This document shows positions 28,984 through 38,789 of a stretch of 64,000 nucleotides of DNA, one piece after another. The translations under genes and the position numbers were made by a program. Location: positions 1 through 64,000 of the forward strand of contig DLMH01000061.1 of the NCBI GenBank assembly GCA_002478115.1, given 5' to 3'. Position 1 is the first letter of the stretch; each line of letters starts with the position of its first letter. The notes under the pieces are model-generated. The model ran no database searches, was not told the origin of the DNA, and saw only the letters and a program-made list of their open reading frames with translations. The stretch comes from Candidatus Acidiferrum typicum. GTDB taxonomy: Bacteria > Acidobacteriota > Terriglobia > Acidiferrales > UBA7541.

Positions 28984-30207
28984 CTAGTCGCCGGAATGGA
29001 AAATCCCGGCATACGGTCCCTGGCCCCTCGTAGGGCCTTTTCGATACTTCTTGAAAGTGAATCCGAAAGCAACCGCAACGGCCAAGGCGATGAGGCACAG
29101 CCGAATAGCAATCCCCAAAATACCAAATTTCAGCCACAGGAAATGGCCGTAGTCGGCTACGGCGCGGAGATAATCACCCTTGCGCGCGTATGCCAGGCTC
29201 CGATTGCGGAACGCATTGGCAAGACTTTGGTTGAGGCGGATGGCTTGATCATAATCCTGGATGGCACGGTCGTAATCTCCCCTGTGCGCGTACGCCAAGC
29301 CTCGGCTGTAGAACGCATTGGCAAGGTTGGGATTCAGGCGTAGTGCCTGATCGCAGTCCTGGATGGCATGATCGTAATCACCCTTGTGCGAGTACGCCAA
29401 GCCTCGGTCGTAGAAGGCATTGACAAGGTTGGGATTCAGGCGTAGCGCCTGATCGTAGTCCTGGATGGCACGGTCATAATCGCCCTTCTGGGTGTAGCCA
29501 TTGCCCCGCATGATGAACGCATCGGCGTAGCTTGGATTGATCCGCAGGGCCTGATCATAATCCTGGATCGCGCGATCATAATCGCCCTTGTGCGCGTACG
29601 CCATACCGCGGCCATAGAGAGCTTCGGCGTCGCTTGGGTTGATCCGCAGGGCCTGATCGTAGTCCTGGATGGCATGATCGTAATCACCCTTGTGCGAGTA
29701 CGCCAAGCCTCGGCCGTATAGCGCATCGGTAAGGTTAGGATTCAGGCGCAGCGCCCGATCGTAGTCCTGGATGGCATGGGAGTAATCACCCTTGTGCGCG
29801 TACGCCAAGCCTCGGTCGTACAACGCATTGGCAAGGTTAGGATTCAGGCGCAACGCCTGGTCGTAGTCCCGAAACGCGTCGTCATAATCGGCCTTGTCCG
29901 CGTAAGCCGCGCCGCGGCTGTAAAACGCATCGGCAAGGTTGGGATTCAGGCGTAGCGCCTGATTGTAGTCCTGGATGGCACGGTCATAATCACCCTTGTG
30001 CGCGTACGCCAAGCCGCGGTCATAGAAGGCCTTGGCAAGGTTGGTACCCGGGTAGTTGCGAGACTCGATGAGTGCCGAGCATCCTGCGATGCTCCGCTCA
30101 GGATCGTCACCCTTGCACCGCTTCCAATTCTCGTCTTGCGTCTGGCCAGGCAGGGCGGCAGACGCACCCGGTAAAGTCATCAAAAGGATCATTGACAGAA
30201 CACGCAT
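28984..30207 (-). CDS. exported TPR-repeat protein with near-identical units
   Basis: A 407-residue protein: signal peptide or anchor (MRVLSMILLMTLPGASA), eight full 34-residue TPRs plus one degenerate TPR (about 52-355), then a C-terminal membrane helix (AIRLCLIALAVAVAFGF) and short basic tail. Each TPR follows the scheme NLANAFYDRGLAYAHKGDYD then RAIQDYDQALRLNP. The units are very similar in DNA as well (102-base period), so the array expanded recently or is being homogenised. TPRs bind partner proteins; the partner is unknown. Confidence 0.85.
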   Translation of the reverse strand: MRVLSMILLMTLPGASAALPGQTQDENWKRCKGDDPERSIAGCSALIESRNYPGTNLAKAFYDRGLAYAHKGDYDRAIQDYNQALRLNPNLADAFYSRGAAYADKADYDDAFRDYDQALRLNPNLANALYDRGLAYAHKGDYSHAIQDYDRALRLNPNLTDALYGRGLAYSHKGDYDHAIQDYDQALRINPSDAEALYGRGMAYAHKGDYDRAIQDYDQALRINPSYADAFIMRGNGYTQKGDYDRAIQDYDQALRLNPNLVNAFYDRGLAYSHKGDYDHAIQDCDQALRLNPNLANAFYSRGLAYAHRGDYDRAIQDYDQAIRLNQSLANAFRNRSLAYARKGDYLRAVADYGHFLWLKFGILGIAIRLCLIALAVAVAFGFTFKKYRKGPTRGQGPYAGIFHSGD

Positions 30208-30376
30208 GGCTTAACGAGCAATGACCACTCACTCTGTTGAAGTCTACCATTGCTGCTGACGCGTGGAGACCCTTGAGTGCCTTCTCTCCCGCCCGCTTGC
30301 GGGAGGGCGTGTCCCGCGATAGAGTGCAGGCACCCAAAGGGAATTCACCGCCATTGTGCAGTTTGAATTCTCCGAA

Positions 30377-32083
30377 ATGAAGGATGGCCGCTTGAGACGC
30401 TACTTCGCAACGCCCGCCGCTTTGCTGTATCTTGCCTGCAGCATGATCCCCGGCACAACTACGGCACAGGACCGCTCGCAAGCTCGTTCCATGGTCATTT
30501 CGCGCAATGGCATTGTGGCCGCGGAATCTCCGCTGGCCGCGCAAGCTGGCGCGCGCATCCTGGAGCGCGGTGGAAACGCCGTGGATGCGGCAATCGCCGC
30601 GAACGCCATGATGGGCGTCGTCTCCCCGATGATGAACGGCATTGGCGGCGATTTGTTCGCCATTGTCTACGACGCGAAAGCCAACAAGCTTTACGGCCTG
30701 AACGCCAGCGGTTGGGCGCCGAAAGGCCTCACCATCGAAACGCTTCACAAACTGGGCTTGCGCGAAATGCCGGACTCCGGCGTCCATACGATCACCGTCC
30801 CCGGCGCCGTGGATGGCTGGCAGAAACTTGCCGACAAATTCGGGCGCAAGAAGCTGAGCGAAGATTTGGCGGCCGCAATCAATACCGCGCAGAATGGCTA
30901 CCCGGTTACCGAGTGGGTGGCGATGTACTGGGCAAGCGCCATGGACTATCTGCGCGGCGACGAAACTGCCGCCAAGCTTTACTTGCCGCAAGATCGTCCG
31001 CCGAAGACCGGCGAGATTTTCCGCAACCCGGAACTCGCCTGGTCTCTGCAGCAGATTGCCGAGCACGGGCGCGACGCTTTCTACAAAGGCGAGATCGCCC
31101 GCCGCATCCTGGAAACCATGAAGCGTCACGGTGGCACCATGACCGCCGCTGATCTGGCCGAATACTCCAGCGAGTGGGTTGAGCCCATCTCCACCACCTA
31201 TCGCGACTGGACCGTTTATGAAATGCCTCCCAACGGGACGGGCATTGCCGCCCTGGAGATGCTCAACATCATGGAGAACTTTCCCCTTGGCCAGAAGGAC
31301 TATGGTTTCGGTTCCCCCAAAGCGCTTCACACCATGATCGAGGCCAAGAAAATTGCCTACGCGGACATGGCCCGATACATCGGCGATCCGCGCGGCCAGA
31401 ATTTGCCCGTGCAGGCGCTGCTTTCAAAAGAGTGGGCAGCACAGCGCGCAAAGCTGATTGACCCAGAGCATGCGAATTGCGCCGTGCCCGCCGGGAATTT
31501 GCCCATGGGCAACGACACGACGTACCTGACGGTGGTGGATCGCGAAGGCAACATGGTTTCGCTGATACAGAGCAACTACAGCGAATTTGGCTCCGGGATT
31601 GTCGCGCCGGAAACGGGCTTTGCACTGCACAATCGCGGCGCACTCTTCACGCTGGATGCCAGTTCGCCCAACGCGCTGGCCGGCCGCAAGCGTCCCCGGC
31701 ACACTATCATCCCGGGGTTTGCGCAGAAGGGCGATCTCCGCATGGCGTTTGGCATCATGGGCGGCTGGAACCAATCGCAGGCCCACGCGCAGTTCATCGC
31801 GAATCTGGCGGATTTCAAGATGAACATTCAAGCGGCCCTGGAGATGCCGCGATTCACCAAACGTACCTTTGAAGGCTGCGACGTCGAGATGGAGAACCGT
31901 TTCTCCCAAAAGACACGCGACGAGCTTGCCGCCAAGGGACACAAGATCACCCTCCTTGGCGGCTTCTCCTCGGACGTCGGCGGCGGCCAAGCGGTTCTGC
32001 GCGATTTTGCCAAGGGCATCAATTATGGCGCTTCCGACCCGCGCAAAGACGGCGCCGCCATCCCAGAGTTACCTATTGAATGA
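30377..32083 (+). CDS. ggt: gamma-glutamyltransferase
   Basis: A 568-residue Ntn-hydrolase precursor, exported (signal peptide ending near TTTAQ). It should cut itself before the nucleophile threonine, T381 in GNDTTYLTVVD, giving large and small subunits. Other family features: GGNAVDAAIAA near the start, and SNYSEFGSGIVAPETGFALHNR and GGGQA in the small subunit. It breaks gamma-glutamyl bonds, for example of glutathione, in the periplasm. A GTG 21 bases upstream is a possible alternative start; neither has a good ribosome site. Confidence 0.93.
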   Translation: MKDGRLRRYFATPAALLYLACSMIPGTTTAQDRSQARSMVISRNGIVAAESPLAAQAGARILERGGNAVDAAIAANAMMGVVSPMMNGIGGDLFAIVYDAKANKLYGLNASGWAPKGLTIETLHKLGLREMPDSGVHTITVPGAVDGWQKLADKFGRKKLSEDLAAAINTAQNGYPVTEWVAMYWASAMDYLRGDETAAKLYLPQDRPPKTGEIFRNPELAWSLQQIAEHGRDAFYKGEIARRILETMKRHGGTMTAADLAEYSSEWVEPISTTYRDWTVYEMPPNGTGIAALEMLNIMENFPLGQKDYGFGSPKALHTMIEAKKIAYADMARYIGDPRGQNLPVQALLSKEWAAQRAKLIDPEHANCAVPAGNLPMGNDTTYLTVVDREGNMVSLIQSNYSEFGSGIVAPETGFALHNRGALFTLDASSPNALAGRKRPRHTIIPGFAQKGDLRMAFGIMGGWNQSQAHAQFIANLADFKMNIQAALEMPRFTKRTFEGCDVEMENRFSQKTRDELAAKGHKITLLGGFSSDVGGGQAVLRDFAKGINYGASDPRKDGAAIPELPIE

Positions 32084-32331
32084 AATAACCTTTATTAAAT
32101 AGGACGATACCTCTTCCGATGGGTACCTGCGGGGAAGTACCGCAAAAGAGTTCCCTCCAACGTGCGGAATGTGAACAGGTGTTCCCAAGTGCTCTAGTGC
32201 AGTGGCCTTCCCGTAGTGCTAACACCTGTGTTTTCAGTGCCATGGCGTGTCGCCCCGGTGGTAAGAGAGTTGCAACCTAGAAGAGGTTCCGAACAGCCTG
32301 CTCGACTTGTATTCGTTGCTGGGAGGCAGAC

Positions 32332-32715
32332 ATGCAGTCCCGAATCGGGAAAATTCTAGCGCTGGCGGGTGGCTTGGCCGCCGTTACGCTCCTGGCGGCC
32401 AGCGTGGTTCGGGCGCAGAGCGCAGAGGTTGCGGGAGAGTATGAATGCACTCAGGCGTTGGTGGCGGGCAAGGCCGTGCCCTGCAAAGCGGCGCCGCTTT
32501 CCTTGAAAACGGATGGGCGTTTTGAGTTGCAGGGGCGCGAGGGCGAGTACTTGGTGAACGGCAGTTGGGTGGTTTTGAACGGCACGATGCTGAAGTCGCG
32601 CGCGAAGATCGAAGCCGGCCACAAAATCGTGTTTCGCTTTTACAACAAGAAGGGCCTCTGCGAGCTGATTTACGAACGGCGCGTCGCGGAGCTCGGCAAG
32701 ACCAACCTGGGTTGA
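32332..32715 (+). CDS. small secreted protein
   Basis: A 127-residue protein with a signal peptide (ALAGGLAAVTLLAASVVRAQ) and a beta-rich mature part of about 100 residues with two cysteines flanking AGKAVP. GGGAGG before the ATG supports the start. No family recognised. Confidence 0.7.
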   Translation: MQSRIGKILALAGGLAAVTLLAASVVRAQSAEVAGEYECTQALVAGKAVPCKAAPLSLKTDGRFELQGREGEYLVNGSWVVLNGTMLKSRAKIEAGHKIVFRFYNKKGLCELIYERRVAELGKTNLG

Positions 32716-32872
32716 TTTTCCTCTCGCGATTCTTTTCTTCCCAATTTCAGCCTCAAATCCCAAGTTGACGAATTACAGGCCAGCTCATCTTGTTTTATTT
32801 CAATCGATTCTCCCGGGAGAATCCTACTTCGCCGAAATTGGATTTTGCCAGTCCATCCCCCACCAGATATTT

Positions 32873-32930
32873 GTCATTCCGACCGGAGGGACGGCGGTTT
32901 TGGCCGTCCCGGAGCGGAGGAATCCCTCTG
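32873..32930. repeat. REP-like element
   Basis: GTCATTCCGACCGGAGGGACGG opens and GGAGCGGAGGAATCCCTC closes, with an inner stem GGACGGC-GGTTTTG-GCCGTCC. Member of the dispersed family described at 9968. Confidence 0.7.
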
Positions 32931-33003
32931 CAGCTTCGGATTTCACGCTCAGTAGTCGCGCCCACCGCGCACCGATTTATGCGCGCTCGGAAAAACCGCG
33001 GCT

Positions 33004-33828
33004 CTACTTTTCCATCAGCTCCGCAAAAAGCCGCAGCGTGCCCGGGGCGTGGCCCGCATAGTGATTGTTGGCAAACGCGAAGACGCGGATTTTGCGTTTC
33101 AGGAAATTGCGGCAGGCTTCCACCCAATCCTGCAGATCGCGCGTGCGGTCCACGATCGTGTTGTCCCACGTTTTCGTCAGCTCCTCGATGCCCTTGCGAT
33201 CGCCCAGCCAACGGATGTACGTGAAATCGGTGGTAATGGCGTCGCCCTTGGCGAACCACTCGCCCGGTCGCGGCATCCAGGGATGGTCAATCATGGCCAG
33301 CGCGATGTTGTGTTTCTGCAAAAGATCGTAAAGCGCAGGGCTCAGCCAGGTTTTGTTGCGGATTTCCAGGGCAAATCGAGGTTCCGAGGGAAGCTTCTCC
33401 AGAAATGGCTTCAGCCGCGCCAGAAAATCCGCCGGCGTGGCGAAAGCCTTCTTGTTGAAGTATTGAAACTGGAATAGGATTGGCCCGCGCTTTTCGCCCA
33501 GATGATCGGTCACCTTCAGGAATTCCTTCAAAATTGGTTCGGCATCCACCAGGACACGTTCGTGCGTGATTTCCTGCGGAGCTTTCAGGGCGAACAGGAA
33601 ATTCGCGGGCGTCTTGGCATACCAGCCTTTCACCGTGGATTCGGCGGGGATGCGGTAGAACGTCGCGTCAATCTCCAGCGTGTCAAACTGCGTCGCATAG
33701 TAGGAAAGATAATCGCGCGCCTGCATGCCTTGCGGATAAAAAGTCTTTTCCCAGCCTGCAGCGGTAAAGGACGAGGTGCCCAGCCGTAGGTACGCGGGAT
33801 TCTCTTCGGAACTGGCCCTGTTTGACAT
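33004..33828 (-). CDS. DUF72 (YecE-like) protein
   Basis: A 274-residue TIM-barrel-like DUF72 protein with the pattern LRLGTSSFTAAGWEKTFYP at the N-terminus, LEIDATFYRIP, ILFQFQYFNKKA, FALEIRNKTWL and VFAFANNHYAGHAPG. The family is widespread; biochemical role unknown. The start at 33828 is preferred because upstream residues do not fit the family. Confidence 0.88.
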   Translation of the reverse strand: MSNRASSEENPAYLRLGTSSFTAAGWEKTFYPQGMQARDYLSYYATQFDTLEIDATFYRIPAESTVKGWYAKTPANFLFALKAPQEITHERVLVDAEPILKEFLKVTDHLGEKRGPILFQFQYFNKKAFATPADFLARLKPFLEKLPSEPRFALEIRNKTWLSPALYDLLQKHNIALAMIDHPWMPRPGEWFAKGDAITTDFTYIRWLGDRKGIEELTKTWDNTIVDRTRDLQDWVEACRNFLKRKIRVFAFANNHYAGHAPGTLRLFAELMEK

Positions 33829-33900
33829 GCGCGAAATCATAAAGCAAAAAGGTGCCCCGCGGCGAGCCACATGGTGGTCTTTGCCCGTGATATCGGCAAA

Positions 33901-34968
33901 TCAGTTCACCAGCTTGTCCAGCTTTTCAAACGGCACATTCAGTATTGGATAGAGCTTCCAGTCTTTGTAATCGAAGTGCCACCATTCGTTTTGATCCACG
34001 GTGAAGCCTTCCGATTCCATGGCGCGGCGCAACAGATCGCGATGCCAGCGCTGCAGGGAAGTGCCCCCGGGAAACGTCGGGAAGGATCGTGGCGACATTT
34101 CGTCGTACAGCCCGGGCATCTCGATTACATTTCCTGTCGCCAGGTCGTAGAGCGTCAGGTCCACAGCGCATCCCCGGTTGTGCTTGGAGCCTTTCTGGGG
34201 ATCGGCAACGAAATTGTGGTCCTCCGGGGGCGTCGCGTCCCAGAAAAGCTTGGTGATGTACCAGGGGCGGTAAGCGTCGTGAATCAAGAGCCCGTAGCCG
34301 AGTGGCTGCAATTTGCGCAGCACACGCAGGAGCGCGTCGGCAGCGGGGCGCTGCAGGAACGCGCGGGCCTGCGTATAGAGCGGCGTGCTTAGGAAATTGT
34401 TGGATTGCGCGTAGCGAATATCCAGGTGGAAGGCCGGATCGAGCGTGGTGAGCTCGACCAGATCGGACTTGCGGAACGGGCCGGGTTCTTGCGGTGGTGA
34501 CACCCGAAGAGCTTTCTCACGGAGCTCGGCCACCGGGTTAGCGGGTGTCACATGGTAGAATTGCGCGGGGTCTGACCCGGCATCTTCGCGTGAGTAGACC
34601 TCATTCAGGTAAGAGAACTGCAGGATTCCGTTATCGTCACGCGACAGAGTGAATCCATAGCTGCGCCCATCTCCCCCGTCTAGCCATAAAACGCCATCCT
34701 GCTCGACAATTTCTTCGCGATTCTCTGGGGATCGCAGCAAATACAAATGTTGGTTCTGCTCCAGGATGACAACAGCCTCTTTCGCACCAGTCAGGCGATA
34801 GATGCCGACGAGTTGCTTCCATTTGAGGGAAACATCGGGAGGCTTGTGCTCGGGAGTGAGCGAGGTTGCGGTCGTGGCCGCGGTTTGGGAGCGAAGCGGA
34901 GTCGCGGCGAGAAGGGCGCAAATGCAGAGGAGCAGAAGTTGGGACAGGCGCGTGCGTGATTTCTTCAC
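33901..34968 (-). CDS. secreted D-Ala-D-Ala dipeptidase (VanX-type) with extra N-terminal domain
   Basis: A protein of about 355 residues with an N-terminal signal (LSQLLLLCICALLAATPLRSQ). Residues about 45-150 form a beta-rich domain not found in VanX. From about 165 on it is a VanX/DdpX-type zinc peptidase: SKHNRGCAVDLTLYD provides the His and Asp ligands and NEWWHFDY the Glu and His. It cuts D-Ala-D-Ala, here probably for peptidoglycan recycling, not vancomycin resistance since no vanHA genes are near. The start is a GTG; its exact position is uncertain. Confidence 0.88.
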   Translation of the reverse strand: MKKSRTRLSQLLLLCICALLAATPLRSQTAATTATSLTPEHKPPDVSLKWKQLVGIYRLTGAKEAVVILEQNQHLYLLRSPENREEIVEQDGVLWLDGGDGRSYGFTLSRDDNGILQFSYLNEVYSREDAGSDPAQFYHVTPANPVAELREKALRVSPPQEPGPFRKSDLVELTTLDPAFHLDIRYAQSNNFLSTPLYTQARAFLQRPAADALLRVLRKLQPLGYGLLIHDAYRPWYITKLFWDATPPEDHNFVADPQKGSKHNRGCAVDLTLYDLATGNVIEMPGLYDEMSPRSFPTFPGGTSLQRWHRDLLRRAMESEGFTVDQNEWWHFDYKDWKLYPILNVPFEKLDKLVN

Positions 34969-35037
34969 GACGGCATGATACCGGAAATCATGTGAAGACG
35001 AGTAGGGGCAGCGAACGTCCCGCAACGCGCCAATCGC

Positions 35038-35135
35038 AAAAGCGGCAGCAAGCTGCCGCACTCCAAACTAGGGAGTGCACCAACGGGAGCCTTTGCGCTA
35101 TTTTTCAGTGCAGGGGCCCAGCACCGCTGGACCCC
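35038..35135. repeat. composite palindromic repeat, copy 2 (inverse)
   Basis: AAAAGCGGCAGC-AA-GCTGCCGC at 35038-35067, then GGGGCCCAGC-ACC-GCTGGACCCC at 35113-35135. Relative to copy 1 at 14762 it is inverted, and the first stem differs by a paired G/A and C/T change that keeps base pairing. Confidence 0.8.
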
Positions 35136-35158
35136 TTAGGGGAATCGGAGCGACGCGC

Positions 35159-36241
<1,083 letters not shown>

Positions 36242-36297
36242 TTAGATTTGTTGAGAGCGTGCCACGCGCAGTCCAGCGTTGCCGGGACCCTGCGGAA

Positions 36298-36834
36298 TTA
36301 CTTTGCGGAGGGAGCGGGCTTGACGGGGGCAGCGTCAGCCGCGGCTGGGGGACGCAGCAGATCGTTGCCGCGGGTCATGGCGATGCGTCCGGTGCGGGCC
36401 ATTTCGAGCACGCCGAATGGACGCAAAACCTCCAGCAGGCCGTCGATTTTGTCCACCGTGCCGGAAACTTCCACGATCAAGGATTCGGGGGCGACGTCCA
36501 CCACGCGCGCGCGAAACACCTTGATGAGTTCCATCAAGTGGGGGCGGTTCTGCTGGTCGGCGGAAACTTTGATGAGCGCCAGGTCGCGCTCCAGCATGGA
36601 ACGGTCCGTGATATTTTCGGCCAGCAGGACATCCACGAGCTTTTCCAGGCTGGCCTCGAGCCGGTGGGCGCCGCGCGCATCCGTGTGCGCGCAAAGAGTC
36701 ATGCGGGCAATCGCTTCGTTTTCAGTGGGCCCGACGGTGAGCGAATCAATGTTGATGGCCAGCCGCCGGGTGAGGGAAGCGACCCGGTTCAGAACTCCAG
36801 GCTTGTTTTCGACGTAAGCAACGATGGTTTGCAT
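36298..36834 (-). CDS. ilvN: acetolactate synthase small (regulatory) subunit
   Basis: A 178-residue regulatory subunit. The N-terminal ACT domain (IVAYVENKPGVLNRVASLTRR) binds valine for feedback inhibition; the C-terminal half (VSGTVDKIDGLLEVLRPFG) is the ALS_ss_C domain. The last 20 residues are Ala/Pro-rich and not conserved. It is separated from ilvB by 242 bases that hold repeat elements, wider than usual for this pair. Confidence 0.95.
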   Translation of the reverse strand: MQTIVAYVENKPGVLNRVASLTRRLAINIDSLTVGPTENEAIARMTLCAHTDARGAHRLEASLEKLVDVLLAENITDRSMLERDLALIKVSADQQNRPHLMELIKVFRARVVDVAPESLIVEVSGTVDKIDGLLEVLRPFGVLEMARTGRIAMTRGNDLLRPPAAADAAPVKPAPSAK

Positions 36835-37076
36835 GCGATCCTCGATTTTCTTGTCCCTAGAACTGCTCCCGATCCGCCCAAGAGCTTTACAACATCCCTG
36901 GATATGATTTCATTTTACCGAGAGCGCGTCCAGCGGGGCTGGACCTCTTGCGAAAAGCAGATCCCTCTCCCGCTTTGCGGGATCGGGATGACAAGAGACT
37001 TTACGCCTTGCTTGGATGGGGTCCAGCAGTGCTGGACCCCTACAAAGGCACAGGCGGCCCGAGAAAGCGAACACCT
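36835..37076. repeat. repeat cluster between ilvB and ilvN
   Basis: Contains GTCCAGC-GGG-GCTGGAC near 36927, a 43-base block at 36951-37003 (GAAAAGCAGATCCCTCTCCC onward) identical to one at 44700, and the perfect palindrome GGGGTCCAGCA-G-TGCTGGACCCC at 37018-37040. No gene. Confidence 0.8.
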
Positions 37077-38789
37077 CTAAGGTTCCGTGGCGGATTCCAC
37101 CAGCGGGCTGTTAGGCCGGCGAATCATGTCGTGGAGCGCCGCGCCGGCCGCCACCATCGGATACACGGAATCTTCCTGCTCGACGCGGAAGTCGAGCAGA
37201 ACGGGTTGCTCGGTCTGGCGCGCCGATTCAATGGTCGAAACGACTTCCGCGCGCGAGGTGATGCGTTCCCCCCGGATGCCGAAGGCGTTCGCCAGCGAAA
37301 CAAAGTCGGGGGCGACCAGCGGCGTGGCCACGTACCGCTTGTCGTAGAAAAACTCCTGCCACTGGCGGACCATCCCGAGATAGCCGTTGTTGATGATGGC
37401 GATCTTGATGTTGATCTTTTCCTGGACGATCGTGGCCAGTTCGCAGGAAGTCATCTGGAAACCGCCATCGCCGACAACCGCCCAAACTTCGGCGTCGGGC
37501 CGCGCGAATTTTGCGCCAATCGCAGCCGGCAGGGCAAATCCCATGGTGCCGAGCCCGCCGGAAGTGATCAGCGAGCGCGGGCGGTCGTGGTGGTAATACT
37601 GCGCCTCCCACATCTGGTGCTGGCCCACGTCGGTGACCACGATGGCTTCGCCCTTGGTGACCTTCCACAGATCGTTGATCACGTGCGCGGCATAGAGATG
37701 GCCGCTGTCCGGCAGGCTCTGGATATCGCGCACGGCGGAATCGCCCTTGAGCTCCTTGATATGCGCCAGCCAGGGCGAATGAACCCGCTCGTGGATGTGC
37801 GGCAGGAGTCTGCTCAGAGTTTCACCCGCATCGCCTACCAAAGCGGCGTCCACCTGTACGTTCTTGTTGATTTCGGCGCGATCCACTTCGATGTGGATTT
37901 TGCGGGCATTGCGCGCATATGTGCGCAGGTCGCCGGTGACGCGATCGTCGAAGCGCATGCCCACGGCGATCAGCAGATCGGCTTCCTGAATCGCGGTGTT
38001 GACCCAGGCTTCGCCGTGCATGCCCATCATGCCCAGGTTCATCGGATCGCTGGCCGGGAAGCAGCCAATGCCGAGAAGGGTCATGGCCACGGGGATGTTG
38101 CTGATGCGAACGAACTCCTCGAACTTGCGCATGGCCCCGGAGAGCATGATGCCGCGTCCGGCAAGAATCACGGGACGCTTGGCGGTGTTGAGCAACTCGA
38201 CGGCGCAGTCGAATTCGTCCTGTTTGTGGTTGTTGCGGATGCGCTTGACCGGCAGCTTCGGAGCGCACGCGTCCCAATCGAATTCGGCGGAAGCCTGTTG
38301 CGCGTCCTTGGTGAAGTCCACGAGCACCGGGCCGGGACGTCCGGACTGGGCGATGATGAAAACTTCGCGGAGCGTGCGCGCGATATCCTCCGCCCTGGAG
38401 ACCACCACGTTGTATTTGGTGATCGGCATGGTGATGCCGGTGATGTCCACTTCCTGAAAGGCATCGGAGCCGAGCACCTTGCTGCTGACCTGTCCAGTGA
38501 TGCAGACCACCGGGGAAGAATCGAGCATGGCCGTGGCAATGCCGGTGACCATGTTGGTGGCGCCCGGGCCGGAAGTAGCCATGGCGACACCGATTCCGCC
38601 CGTGGCGCGCGCATAGCCATCGGCCATGTGCGTGGCGCCCTGTTCGTGGCGCACAAGAATGTGATGCAGCTTGGATTTGCCAAGCGCGTCGTAGACCGGA
38701 AGAATCGCGCCGCCGGGATAGCCGAAGATGTGACGCACGCCGAGGCGCGTCAATGTTTCACAGAGGATTTCCGCACCAGTCATCTTCAT
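37077..38789 (-). CDS. ilvB: acetolactate synthase large (catalytic) subunit
   Basis: A 570-residue thiamine-diphosphate enzyme that joins pyruvate with pyruvate or 2-oxobutyrate. The catalytic glutamate is in [20 protein letters not shown], and the ThDP motif [19 protein letters not shown] with [12 protein letters not shown] is near the C-terminus. The FAD-binding middle domain is present. The start codon overlaps the ilvD stop (ATGA), so the two are translationally coupled. Confidence 0.97.
   Translation of the reverse strand: MKMTGAEILCETLTRLGVRHIFGYPGGAILPVYDALGKSKLHHILVRHEQGATHMADGYARATGGIGVAMATSGPGATNMVTGIATAMLDSSPVVCITGQVSSKVLGSDAFQEVDITGITMPITKYNVVVSRAEDIARTLREVFIIAQSGRPGPVLVDFTKDAQQASAEFDWDACAPKLPVKRIRNNHKQDEFDCAVELLNTAKRPVILAGRGIMLSGAMRKFEEFVRISNIPVAMTLLGIGCFPASDPMNLGMMGMHGEAWVNTAIQEADLLIAVGMRFDDRVTGDLRTYARNARKIHIEVDRAEINKNVQVDAALVGDAGETLSRLLPHIHERVHSPWLAHIKELKGDSAVRDIQSLPDSGHLYAAHVINDLWKVTKGEAIVVTDVGQHQMWEAQYYHHDRPRSLITSGGLGTMGFALPAAIGAKFARPDAEVWAVVGDGGFQMTSCELATIVQEKINIKIAIINNGYLGMVRQWQEFFYDKRYVATPLVAPDFVSLANAFGIRGERITSRAEVVSTIESARQTEQPVLLDFRVEQEDSVYPMVAAGAALHDMIRRPNSPLVESATEP

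Noticed and set aside
29050..30060. CRISPR-like regular repetition
   Set aside because: The 102-base period is coding TPR sequence without spacers; no cas genes are present.
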